Source: Anisodus tanguticus (taxonomy: Eukaryota > Streptophyta > Magnoliopsida > Solanales > Solanaceae). Taken from it: a stretch of DNA of 64,000 nt. The notes beneath the pieces were generated by a model. It was not told where the DNA came from, did no database searches, and worked only from the letters and a program-made list of their open reading frames with translations. Every line of letters starts with the position of its first letter. Position 1 is the first letter of the stretch. This document shows positions 21,924-32,180 of the stretch, piece by piece. The position numbers and the translations under genes are program-made. The DNA lies in assembly GCA_034509755.1 (NCBI GenBank), contig CM067543.1:13640954-13704953 (forward strand), in the 5' to 3' direction.

Positions 21924-24900
21924 ATGCACACGTTGGGGTTGACTCAACCAGACCCAAATTGGTACATGGACACCGGGGCCACTACTCACATGACTTCCGA
22001 ATCAGGTACTCTCTCCTCTTTTTCCAATTTGAGCACCCCTCGGGGTATAATTGTTGGTAATGGCAACTCTATTCCAATTCAGGGTTATGGTCAGAAAACG
22101 TTGTCTCCCCCCAATCCACCCCTTCTCTTGAAAAATACTTCACATGCACCTAAATTGATTAAAAATTTAGTGTCTGTCCTGAAGTTCACTACTGACAATT
22201 CTGTTTCCGTTGAATTTGATCCTTTTGGTTTCTCTGTGAAGGATTTCAAGATGGGGAGTCATCTCATGAGGTGTGATAGTAGGGGGGATCTGTATCCTAT
22301 CATGCCTGGTTTCAGTCCATCGAGTCAAGCCTTGCCATCAGCTTTTGCAGCCATCTCTCCTTCCATGTGGCATGCTCGTCTGGGTCATTCGGGATCTTCT
22401 ATTTTATCAGTTTTAGATAAAAATAACTTTATTTCTTGTAAGGGTACGAGTCGTACTCCACTTTGTCAGTCTTGTTCATTAGGGAAAATTGTTAAGTTAC
22501 CATTTGTAGACTCCACTTCCCATACTTCAATGCCATTTGATATTATTCATAGCGACTTATGGACGTCTCCTGTTCTTAGTTCATTGGGTCATCAATATTA
22601 TGTTCTCTTTTTAGATGATTATTCTAGATTTTTGTGGACGTTTCCAATTGCGAATAAATCTCAAGTGTTTTCCGTCTTCATCAAATTTAGAGCGTTCATT
22701 CGTACTCAATTCGAAAGAGAAATAAAAAATATTCAATGTGATAATGGGAAAGAGTATGACAATAGGGAGTTTTGGGAATTCTGTGCTAATAATGGGATCA
22801 ATTTTCGTTTTTCGTGTCCTCATACATCTTTACAAAATGGGAAGGTCGAACACAAAATTCGTTCCATAAATAACATTATCCGAACTCTCTTAATTCATGC
22901 CTCCATACCTCCATATTTTTGGCATCATGCTCTACAAATGGCCACATATCTTCTGAACATAATTCCTTCTGAAGGTCTGACATATTCTTCCCCCCTCAAA
23001 ATCCTATATAATAAGAACCCTTCTTATTCTCATCTTCGGATTTTTGGGTGCTTGTGCTATTCATTATTCTCATCCACCACAATTAACAAACTTTAGGCTC
23101 GGTTTACCCCGTGTGTATTTTTGGGTTATCCATCGAATCATCGTGGTTATAAATATTTTGATTTATCCTCCAAGAAAATCATAATTAATCGCCATGTCAT
23201 TTTTTATGAAACCCAATTTCCTTTTACAAAAGTTCATACTCCCGATCCTAGGTCGTATAATTTTTTGGATGACCAAATATCCCCGTATATTATTCAGAAA
23301 TTTTCGGACATATCCCACACCCAAAATCCTCCAGCGGGCCCACTGCCCGCTGGTCCCACAGTTCCGCCGGCGACAGCCAGGTTCCGGTTCCTCAGATCGG
23401 TCGGGCCCCAACAATTGGGCCGTCCATCCCAATTACAGGCCGGTCCCGGAAACGCCCCGCCCATTTACCGATTTGGGCTAGCATGCCCACTGCCTGCTGG
23501 CCCGTCCGTCCCGAGTCCAGAAAATTCCCAAAATTCACTCAATTCTTCCTCGAGTCATAGACCGGTCACTCGTAGTCAGCGGGGTATTTTTACACCTAAA
23601 AGACATTTTAATTTACATTCTAATGTCTCTAAATCCCCCTTACCCCGTAACCCTATGTCCGCATTAAATGACCCTAATTTGTAAATTGCTATGACTGATG
23701 AATATAATGCTCTTATTGATAATAAGACGTGGGAGTTGGTGCCCCGTCCATATGGTATTAATGTTATCAGGTCTATGTGGATTTTTGCTCATAAGGAGAA
23801 TTCAGATGGGTCATTTGCTCAACATAAGGCGCGACTTGTTAGTGATGGTAAGACTCAGCAGGTTGGGATAGATTGTGGTGAGACGTTTAGTCCAGTGATC
23901 AAACCGGCTACCATTCGCACTGTGCTTATCTTGGCTCTTTCAAAGACTTGGCCAATTCATCAGTTGAATGTCAAGAATGCTTTCCTACATGGTGATCTCA
24001 TGGAAACAGTCTATATGCATCAGCCGTTGGGTTTCAGGGATCCAAACCGTCCTCATCATGTATGTTTGTTGAAAAAGTCTTTATATGGGCTTAAGCAGTC
24101 TCCAAGGGCCTGGTACACGAGGTTTACTGACTTTGTTTCAACTATTGGGTTCACTCACAGCAGGTCAGATAATTCCTTGTTCATCTACCGCCGTGGTTCA
24201 TCCTTGGCCTACATTCTGTTGTATGTGGATGATATCATCTTGACTGCCTCTTCCGATGCCTTGCGCCATTCTATCATGACCATGCTCAGTTCTGAGTTTG
24301 CTATGAAAGACTTAGGGCCTTTGAGTTATTTTTTGGGGATTGTCGTCAAGCGTCATTCAGGTGGCTTGTTTTTGTCTCAACGAAAGTATGCTGCTGAGAT
24401 CATAGAGAGGGCTGGGATGTCATCTTGTAAGTCCACTTCCACACCAGTTGATGCAAACCCCAAGCTGAGTGCCGCAGCAGGTGCACCATACGAGGACCCG
24501 ACCCGCTATCGCAGTCTTGCAGGGGCCCTCCAGTATCTTACCTTTACCAGACCGGATATTACGTATGCAGTTCAGCAGGTGTGTTTATTCATGCATGATC
24601 CCAGAGTTGAGCACATGAATGCAATCAAACGCATCATTCGGTACATTCAGGGGACACTGGACTATGGGTTGCACTTGTATCCTTCATCTACATCCACACT
24701 TGTCTCTTACACGGATGCTGATTGGGGTGGTTGTCCCGACACCAGACGGTCGACTTCTGGCTACTGTATGTTCCTTGGTAACAACTTGGTCTCCTGGTCG
24801 GCAAAGCGTCAGGCAACTCTATCACGCTCAAGTGCAGAGGCAGAATATCGAGGGGTAGCGAATGTGGTCTCCGAATCATGTTGGCTACGTAATTTGCTTT

Positions 24901-25190
24901 TGGAGCTTCATTGTCCTATTCAGAAGGAAACCTTGGTATATTGCGATAACATTAGCGCTATCTACCTTTCAGGTAATCCAGTTCAACACCAACGCACCAA
25001 GCATATCGAAATGGACATTCACTTTGTCCGTGAAAAGGTTGCAAAGGGTCACGTTCGCGTATGCCATGTCCCGTCGCGTTATCAAATTGCAGACATTTTT
25101 ACAAAGGGTCTACCAGCGGTTCTCTTTGAAGATTTTAGGGACAGTCTCAGCGTTCTAAAACCGCCCGCTATGACTGCGGGGGTGTGTTAA
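21924..25190 (+). pseudogene. Copia-1 pol: protease, integrase, RT, RNase H; two in-frame stops
   Basis: A single reading frame is interrupted only by TAG at 23,094-23,096 and TAA at 23,682-23,684. Domains in order: retropepsin with active site WYMDTGATTHM (about 21,960); GAG-pre-integrase WHARLGH (about 22,369); integrase core with HSDLW (about 22,549), CDNGKEYDN (about 22,737) and the Glu of NGKVEHKIRS (about 22,838), a complete DDE triad; a proline-rich linker (23,330-23,520); reverse transcriptase with ARLVSDGKTQ, KNAFLHGDL and YVDDIILT (24,222-24,245); and RNase H with SYTDADWGGCPDTRRSTSGY, SSAEAEYRG and the C-terminal HVPSRYQIADIFTKGL. All catalytic residues that I checked are present. 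It ends five bases into the 3' LTR. The two stops and the gag shifts probably abolish polyprotein synthesis. Confidence 0.93.
25172..25184 (+). promoter_or_regulatory. Copia-1 polypurine tract
   Basis: A G-rich run (CTGCGGGGGTG) ends directly at the TG of the 3' LTR, the expected plus-strand priming site. Copia-2 has CTGCTGGGGTG in the same place. Confidence 0.8.
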
Positions 25191-25628
25191 ACAGAACAAT
25201 ATACCTGTGATATACACCCAATATACAGCAGTGTATATCACAAGCAAAGCAGTGGACTGGACGGCCCAAAGAAGTGGGCCTTGGCGCGACCCCAACAGGT
25301 GGCCTAGGCGCAGCCCAAAGTGGGCCTCGGCGGCAAAGCCCAAAGAAGGCGGTGGCCTCGGCGAAGCCCGGCGGTGGCCAACAAGGCCCATCTCTCGTGA
25401 ATAAGGAAGATACAAATGTGTATATATGGTATATATATTTGTAGTATATTGTAGTCTAAAGGTTACCTTAATTAGTGTTATACACTTACCATAATTGTAT
25501 AGTTAGAATTATGGTAGAATAAGAATTTAGAAATAGAATAGGAATAGGATTCTCCTATTATGAAAATATGTAACTTGTATATATAGCCTTTCAACTAATG
25601 AAAATAATCAAGGGAATTATTTCTTTCA
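25185..25628 (+). repeat. Copia-1 3' LTR (444 bp)
   Basis: Same ends as the 5' LTR. The AT-rich flanks agree closely, but the GC-rich middle (about 25,262-25,390) has extra GGCCCAAAG/GGTGGCC units, making it 62 bp longer. The target duplication CCGCT follows at 25,629. Confidence 0.95.
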
Positions 25629-25633
25629 CCGCT

Positions 25634-26374
25634 ACGCCCCTTAGCTGCCGGGAAGCAAGTTGAAGATAGAACTATATATAAAGGAGATAACAAAAGAAAT
25701 TAATGTTCTACAATTATGAAGGATAGTTTTTAATTAGAGTACCAACGCCAATAGAACTCTGCATATTTTAATTTGTACGTACCAACAATGAATAAATTCT
25801 AATTAACGCCCTTATCCTTTAAAAATTGAGAAAGAAGACCTCGTAACATGTTTCTGTATAGCTTTCTAACACCATACTAAATATCATAATATCAAAATCG
25901 AGGTGCCAAATTTTTTATTTTTAATATGAGAATTCGGTATTTATCAAAGTATGCAACCCCTTGTTTTGTAGTATTTACCCTAGCTTTTTGTTGTCCAAAA
26001 GCTCATCAAATAGATACGGAGGTAGAGTCCTAGAGATTATACAAACCTAGTTTTCTTAACCTCCGGAAAAAAATATTCAGCATTATTAAGGGGTTGGATC
26101 ACTCTGCTTGGTACTCTTTCAATTTTTTTTTCTTTTAATTCAATACTTAATGAAGAGTATCATTTTGTTTATACTCCTTTAAGAAAATTTCATTATTTTA
26201 GCACTATCTAATTTGTTTTCTTCAGAAAAGTGCATTTACTTATTGTGCTCTTTTGTGAAGAATGAGATTAATTGCTAGTCTGACTATTCCATCAGTTTTT
26301 TTTAAGAAAAACTTTTTAGCACTTCTTTTGTATATATAATAAATAAAATTGAAGGAGTAGTAATACATATAAAT
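25634..26374. other. Unassigned AT-rich stretch between copia-1 and the tandem array
   Basis: No coding region, element end or repeat was recognised. Confidence 0.5.
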
Positions 26375-26713
26375 ACCTTGGTTTCATTTAAATACCTTGA
26401 TTTTGAAAATATTTAAGTTTTGAATTAAATGAATACAAGAAATTGAAAGAGGACCAAGGTAAAAGAAACTGTTATCACATGTCATACACCTTGGTTTCAT
26501 TTAAATAACTTGATTTTGAAAATATTTAAGTTTTGAATTAAATCAATACAAGAAATTGAAAGAGGACCAAGGTAAAAGAAACTGTTATCACATGTCATAC
26601 ACCTTGGTTTCATTTAAATAACTTGATTTTGAAAATATTTAAGTTTTGAATTAAATCAATACAAGAAATTGAAAGAGGACCAAGGTAAAAGAAACTGTTA
26701 TCACCTGTCATAT
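26375..26713. repeat. Three-copy tandem array, 113-bp unit with inverted ends
   Basis: Units start at 26,375, 26,488 and 26,601, an exact 113-bp period, each beginning ACCTTGGTTTCATTTAAATA. Copies two and three share AACTTG and AAATCAATAC where copy one has CCTTG and AAATGAATAC. In each unit ACCTTGGT near the start is complemented by ACCAAGGT about 80 bp later, followed by a 27-bp spacer ending GTCATAC. Each unit could therefore fold into a hairpin or be a small MITE-like element amplified in tandem. No TA or other duplication marks individual units. Confidence 0.93.
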
Positions 26714-26804
26714 GGATATTGTGACTGATTAGGTTTATACTATCTCTTTTGCGTTTTCTTCTAATTAACCGGAATTAGGTTTTACAGAAATTCAATTGTT
26801 AGTT

Positions 26805-26809
26805 GGTTT
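26805..26809. repeat. Left target duplication of copia-2
   Basis: GGTTT precedes the 5' LTR and GGTTC follows the 3' LTR at 31,685-31,689: four of five bases agree, consistent with an aged 5-bp duplication. Confidence 0.7.
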
Positions 26810-27032
26810 TGACAGAATGTGATATATATCGAATTTTCTTATTTCAATATATTAATTACCATAATTGTAGAAGTCTTGTACAATTGTAATTATAGTATTA
26901 GGCTTGTATTAGAAAAAAAGTATTAGACTTGTATTAGAAAAAGGTAGATTTAATTTCTTTAATTAGTTTTGTATATCGTGTGTATATATATATTTTCATT
27001 AATGAAAATAATCAAGGAATTATATTCTTTCA
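26810..27032 (+). repeat. Copia-2 5' LTR (223 bp)
   Basis: Runs from TGACAGAATGTGATATA to TTCTTTCA. Relative to the 3' LTR it lacks about 17 bp (CACGGTTTGACTGTGCA) that includes one arm of the hairpin found in copia-1 LTRs. Confidence 0.93.
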
Positions 27033-27185
27033 TGAGAAGTCTAGGGCACATATTTTCCTTCTCCACATACTTCCGCAGCCCCAGCCGACGGAAATATTTT
27101 TCCGGCGCCCCTATTTTCTTGTTCTTTCATTTTTTCCTTCCAAATTTCTTTCCAAAATCCTTCATTCACTTGTTGTTCTTTCGTC

Positions 27186-28085
27186 ATGTCTACTTCAAAG
27201 AACACGTTTCATCCTGCCCTTACAGTCTCCAACATCAAGAACCACATCCCTATTGTTCTTGAGATGGAAAACGTCCAATACGCGACGTGGGCGGAATTGT
27301 TTAAGGTTCACACACGCTCGCATCAAGTTCTACATCACAGCATCCCATCGGTCAAAGGCAAGGAGAAGGTGCCTGTCCCAGAGGATGACCCGGTGTTATG
27401 GATAACCCTTGATGCTACCGTTCTCCAGTGGATTTATTCCACTATCTCTACAGACCTCTTGCAAACGATTATTGAGCCCGATGTTACGGCGATGGAAACT
27501 TGGAATAGAGTCCATGATATTTTCCAAGATAATAAGAATTCTCGTGCTGTCACTCTTGAGCTGGAATTTTCTCATGTCTCCATGGAAGATTTTCCGAATG
27601 TCTCAGCCTATTATAAAAGGCTAAAGGAGTTGGCAGATCAACTCAAGAACATTGGTGCTCTAGTCACCAATGATCGTCTCGTACTTCAAATGGTTGCAGG
27701 CCTATCCGAAGCCTATAATGGTGTTAGGACCCTCCTTCGTCAAAGCAACCCACTTCTTCCGTTTTATCAAACCCGGTCTATGCTCACCATTGAAGAGGCA
27801 GGGTTGGCTAAAAAGCCCACAATTGGAACAAATTCTGCCATGATGGTGAAATCGCCATCAAATTCCTACTCTATATTATCTTCGGCTAATTCCACTCCCA
27901 ATTGGAACAACGGGGTTAGACAACGGGGTCAAAATCGGAAATTCAACGGAAAATACGGTGGAAAAGGCGACGGCAAGGGCGGCAATCGCGGTGGCAACCG
28001 CAACGGTAACGGTGGAGGCAACATGAATCCGAGCGGCAGCCGACAGGGGCAAGGGAAACAACCACATGCTGCTAGGACAAGGTAG
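27186..28085 (+). CDS. Copia-2 gag (UBN2-type), open
   Basis: An uninterrupted 299-residue frame. It starts [18 protein letters not shown], then [73 protein letters not shown] and [18 protein letters not shown], the conserved capsid region of copia gags (UBN2/Retrotran_gag). The C-terminus is a Gly/Asn/Arg-rich tail ([15 protein letters not shown]) with no CCHC knuckle, probably serving as the nucleic-acid-binding part. The ATG is supported by the aligned N-terminus in copia-1. The stop TAG at 28,083 precedes a Trp/Pro-rich segment that in copia-1 continues toward protease, so this gag is probably a truncated gag-pol, not a natural stand-alone protein. Confidence 0.85.
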   Translation: MSTSKNTFHPALTVSNIKNHIPIVLEMENVQYATWAELFKVHTRSHQVLHHSIPSVKGKEKVPVPEDDPVLWITLDATVLQWIYSTISTDLLQTIIEPDVTAMETWNRVHDIFQDNKNSRAVTLELEFSHVSMEDFPNVSAYYKRLKELADQLKNIGALVTNDRLVLQMVAGLSEAYNGVRTLLRQSNPLLPFYQTRSMLTIEEAGLAKKPTIGTNSAMMVKSPSNSYSILSSANSTPNWNNGVRQRGQNRKFNGKYGGKGDGKGGNRGGNRNGNGGGNMNPSGSRQGQGKQPHAARTR

Positions 28086-28319
28086 TGGCCTAACAATGCC
28101 GCTGGCCAGTGGGCCTGGCAGTGGCCCAACTGGCCCAATTACCCCTAGCATATTCTAGCTGCATATCCAATGAATTGGACCAGCTAGCAGAGGCACAATT
28201 CGCAGCACTCTCAATAGTTTCGGCCTACTGTTGGGTCTGGCCAACCGGCTGGCCTGCTTGGGCTTCGGCCTTCGCGGCTGCGGCCCAACGGCATTTTCAA
28301 CACTTACAGATATCGAGGC

Positions 28320-31300
28320 CGCAATGCATATAATTGGATTAAATCCTTTGGACACAAATTGGTACATGGACATCGGAGCCATTTCTTAAATGACATCGGC
28401 ATAAGGTAATCTCTCGTCTTATTTCAATATGAGTAAAAATTGAGGCATAATTATTGGTAATGGTAATTCAATTCCAATTTATGGTTATGGTCATACAAAA
28501 TTTTCCCCCCACATCCACCTCTCATCCTAAAAAATGTCCTTCATGCTCCTCTAATGTACCAAAATATCATTTAACTTTGACCCTTTTGGATTTATGTTAA
28601 CTTTGACCCTTTTGGATTTTCTGTGAAGGATTTCAAGACGGGGATCCCTCTAATGATATGTAACAATTTGGGCGAGCTGTATCCAATCATCACCACCACC
28701 ATGTCCACGAGTCAAGCCACACCTTCAACATTTGCCGCTCTTGCTCCGTCCTTATGGCATGCCCATTTAGGTCATCCGGAGTTTTCTATTGTGTCGTCTC
28801 TTCGCAGTAATAAATTTATTCATTGTAAGAGTACGAGTATTGCTCCTATTTGTTTGTCGTGTCTATTAGGGAACATGTTAGATTACCATTTGTAGCTTGT
28901 ACTTCTCATACGTTGATGCCATTTAACATTATTCATAGTGATTTATGGACATCTCCCATTTTAAGTTCTGTGGGCCATCGTTATTATGTTTTATTGTTGG
29001 ATGATTATTCTAATTTTTTGTGGACTTTTCCTTTTACCAAAAAGTCTCAAGTGTTTTCCACCTTCTTAAAATTTAGAGCTTTCATCCGTACCCAATTTGA
29101 ACGGAAAATAAAAACATTCAATGTGATAATGGTAGGAATTATGATAATGGACCATTTCGTGACTTTTGTGACACTAATGACATATCTTTTCAGTTTTCTT
29201 GTCCTCATACGTCCTCACAAAATGGGCAGTCCGAAAGAAAAATTTATACCATTAATAATATTGTCCGGACCTTGCTAGCCCATGCATCGTTACCCCCTTC
29301 TTTTTGGCATCATGCTTTACAAATAACTACCTACATCCTTAACATTCTCCCTAACAAAGGGTTAGCATATCAATCCCTACTTAAAATCCTTTATAATAGA
29401 GATCCCTCGTATTCTCATCTTAGGGTGTTTGTGTTATCCTTGTTTTCGTCTACTATAATTCACAAACTTCAAGTCCGGTCTACCGCTTGTGTGTTTTTGG
29501 GTTATCCATCTAATCATCGTGGTTACAAATATTTTGATTTATCCTCTAATAAAATTATAATTAGTCACCATATGATTTTTGATTAATCCCAATTCTCGTT
29601 TGCTAAATTGTATAATCCCGTGTCTAGTTCATATATTTTTTTGGATGATGAACCCTCCCCGTATATCGTTCATCAGTGGGCCCAAAATTCCCGTGACCCC
29701 GACCCTATAAATATCTCCTCTGACATGTCCGACATTCAACCAGCAGGCCCACTGCCTATTGGCCTGTCCCGGACCAGTCCACCAACGTCCCCGGTCATGT
29801 CCATTTCTATTCCGAGTAAAGGTCCCGTTACTCGTAGTCAACGTGGTATTTTTAAACCTAAATGACATTTTAATCTTATTTCTAATGTCACTAAATCTCC
29901 CCTACCACGTAACCCAGTGTCTGTCCTTCATGACCCGAATTGGAAATTGGCCATGGATGATGAATATAATACTCTTATTGAAAACAAGATGTGAAAGTTG
30001 GTGCCCCATCCGCCTGGTGTTAATATTATTCGACCTATGTTGATTTTTACTCATAACGAAAATTTTGATGGTTCTTTTGAGAGGCATAAGTCTCGTCTTG
30101 TAGGTGATGGTAAAACTCAACATGTTGGTATATATTGTTGAGAGACATTTAGCCCGGTGGTTAAACCGACTACCATTCACACTGTTCTCAGCCTAACTCT
30201 CTCGAAAGCATGGCCCATACATAAATTGGATGTGAAAAATGCTTTCTTACATGATGATCTCAAGGAGACAGTATACATGCATCAACCCTTGGGTTTCAGA
30301 AACTCCGATTATCCTAATCATATGTGTTTACTCAAAAGTCCTTATATAGGCTTAAGCAGGGCCAATGGGCGTGGTATAAGAGGTTTGTAGATTATGTGTC
30401 TATTATTGGGTTTTCTCACAACACGTCTGATCATTCTCTATTCATCTATAAACGTAGTGCATCTCTGGCATACATTTTATTATATGTTGATGATATTATA
30501 TTGACTTCCTCTTCTGATAATCTGCGCAAGTCTATTATGACCCTTCCCAGTTCAGTATTTGCAATGAAAGACTTGGGGCCCTAAAGTTATTTTTTGGGTA
30601 TCGCAGTCACTCGTCACACATGTGGTATATTTTTATCACAAAAGAAGTATGCAACTGAGATCATTGAGAGAGCTGGCATGTCATCTTATAAGCCCTCTTC
30701 TACTCCGGTTGATACCAAACCAAAGCTTAGTGCTACTACTAGCACACCATACGAGGATCTCACCCACTATCGTAGTCTTGTAGGGGCCCTTCTGTATCTG
30801 ACTTTTACGAGACCCGACAATACTTATGCTGTCCAACAAGTATGTTTATTGATGCATGATCCACGGATTGAGCACATGCATGCGCTTAAACGCATTATAC
30901 GATACATACAGGGCACACTTGAGTATGTGTTGCATTTATACCCATCATCCGTCTCTACTCTCGTGTCATATACAGATGCGAATTGGGGTGGATGTCCGGA
31001 TACCAGACGTTTGACGTTTGGTTATTGTATGTTTCTTGGTGATAACTTGGTCTTATGGTCAACAAAACATCAGACGACGTTATCACATTCTAGTGCAGAG
31101 GTCGAATACCGTGGGGTAGCCAATGTGATATCTGAGTCATGTTGGCTACGTAATCCTCTATTAGAACTTCACTTTCCGATTCAGAAAGCTACCTTGGTTT
31201 ACTGTGATAATGTTAGTGCGGTCTATCTCTCTGAAAATCCTGTTCAACATTAGCGCACTAAACATATCGAGATAGATATCCATTTTGTTCGAGAAAAGGT

Positions 31301-31443
31301 AGCTCGTGGACAAGTACGCGTCCTCCATGTCCCTTCGCGATATCAAAATACAGACATTTTTACTAAGGGTCTTCCCTTGGTTCTATTTGAAGATTTTAGG
31401 GACAGTCTCAACGTACGACCGTCGCCCGCTATGACTGCTGGGG
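28320..31443 (+). pseudogene. Copia-2 pol remnants: protease, integrase, RT, RNase H
   Basis: Homology to copia-1 pol runs through the whole interval but switches frame repeatedly. The protease active site reads MDIGAIS (Thr to Ile) with stops soon after (28,355-28,440). A 25-bp local tandem duplication lies at 28,569-28,620. GAG-pre-integrase has WHAHLGH (28,757). Integrase (28,850-29,280) has HSDLW, but the second Asp region is frame-shifted. RT spans 29,940-30,590 with LDVKNAFLHDDL and YVDDIILTSS (30,484-30,513). RNase H (30,594-31,430) keeps SYTDANWGGCPDTRR and SSAEVEYRG but has a stop after ENPVQH (31,251-31,253) before the conserved C-terminal HVPSRYQ. Non-functional. Confidence 0.9.
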
Positions 31444-31445
31444 TG

Positions 31446-31684
31446 TGACAAAATGTGATATACACGGTTTGACTGTGCATATCGAATTTCCTTATTTCAA
31501 TATATTAATTACCATAATTGTAGAACTCTTGTACAATTCTAATTATAGTATTAGTCTTGTATTAGGAAAAACTATTAGACTTGTATTAGAAAAATGTAGA
31601 TTTAATTTCCTTAATTAATTTTGTATATCATGTGTATATATACCTTTTCATTAATGAAAATAATCAATGAATTATATTCTTTCA
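31446..31684 (+). repeat. Copia-2 3' LTR (239 bp)
   Basis: Starts TGACAAAATGTGATATACAC after the G-rich tract CTGCTGGGGTG and ends TTCTTTCA. It matches the 5' LTR apart from scattered changes and the 17-bp length difference. Confidence 0.93.
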
Positions 31685-31838
31685 GGTTCAATCCTAGTAT
31701 ATTAGAGATTATGGTTGTATCCAACACACTAATTATCTTTTTGATAAATATTTTCAGTTATTAAGAATATAAAAGTCGTTCGACATTTGAATGATATTTT
31801 GATCAACCAACATTTATATTCATGCTTTTCTAATAATA

Positions 31839-31842
<4 letters not shown>

Positions 31843-31890
<48 letters not shown>

Positions 31891-32002
31891 AGAAAAGATA
31901 TAGCTATAGACTGATAGATTCATAGATATAGATATACATAGATATAGATATAGATATAGATATAGATATAGATACTGATATAAATAGATAGATAGATATG
32001 TT
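31843..32002. repeat. (AT)n and (GATATA)n microsatellites
   Basis: An AT run at about 31,841-31,889 is followed by GATATA and GATA units from 31,908 to 31,999. The short Tyr/Ile frame across it is an artefact. Confidence 0.95.
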
Positions 32003-32034
32003 CTACTTTATTTAGTTTTTTTTTTTACGTTTGA

Positions 32035-32180
32035 AAAGAATGTCACTTTTTATATTTAATAACTAAGATCATAAGATTTAAAGATATTTTGATATATTAG
32101 TATACATATTTTTAGTTTAACACCATAAAATTTTAAAATTTCACTTACTCATTTTAAACTCCGTATCAATCAAACAAAAA
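32035..32180. mobile_element. Degenerate Stowaway-like MITE fragment
   Basis: The order AAAAGAATGTCACTTTTTAT, TAGTTTAACACCATAAAATT and TTTTAAACTCCGTATCAATC parallels the interior of the MITE at 18,887-19,113. Both terminal repeats are missing. Confidence 0.4.

Larger units (their letters stand above)
20286..25628 (+). mobile_element. Copia-1: full-length Ty1/copia retrotransposon (Ale/Retrofit-like)
   Basis: A complete element of 5,343 bp: 5' LTR, primer-binding site, gag, pol in the order protease, integrase, RT, RNase H (which defines Ty1/copia), polypurine tract and 3' LTR. CCGCT duplications flank it. The short LTRs, compact size and gag type suggest the Ale/Retrofit lineage, an inference. 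Damage is light: pol stays in a single frame with two stop codons, and gag has compensating frameshifts. It is related to copia-2 at 26,810-31,684 in coding sequence and in the LTR terminus (AATGAAAATAATCAA to TTCTTTCA), but the two have clearly diverged. Confidence 0.95.
26810..31684 (+). mobile_element. Copia-2: decayed Ty1/copia retrotransposon, same lineage as copia-1
   Basis: A 4,875-bp element with LTRs at 26,810-27,032 and 31,446-31,684, an intact gag, and a pol broken into at least six frames. The gene order is the same as in copia-1. The primer-binding site has lost six bases (CATGAGAAGTCTAGG where copia-1 has CATGGTATCAAGAGACTAGG), which would itself prevent replication. A 5-bp near-duplication flanks it. 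More stops and frameshifts than copia-1 suggest an older insertion. Confidence 0.93.

Noticed and set aside
21924..25190. Endogenous pararetrovirus
   Set aside because: Integrase, an LTR pair and the protease-integrase-RT order are those of Ty1/copia; no movement or coat protein motif was seen.
26375..26713. CRISPR-like array
   Set aside because: The unit is 113 bp with no separate spacers and the genome is a plant; it is a tandem repeat.
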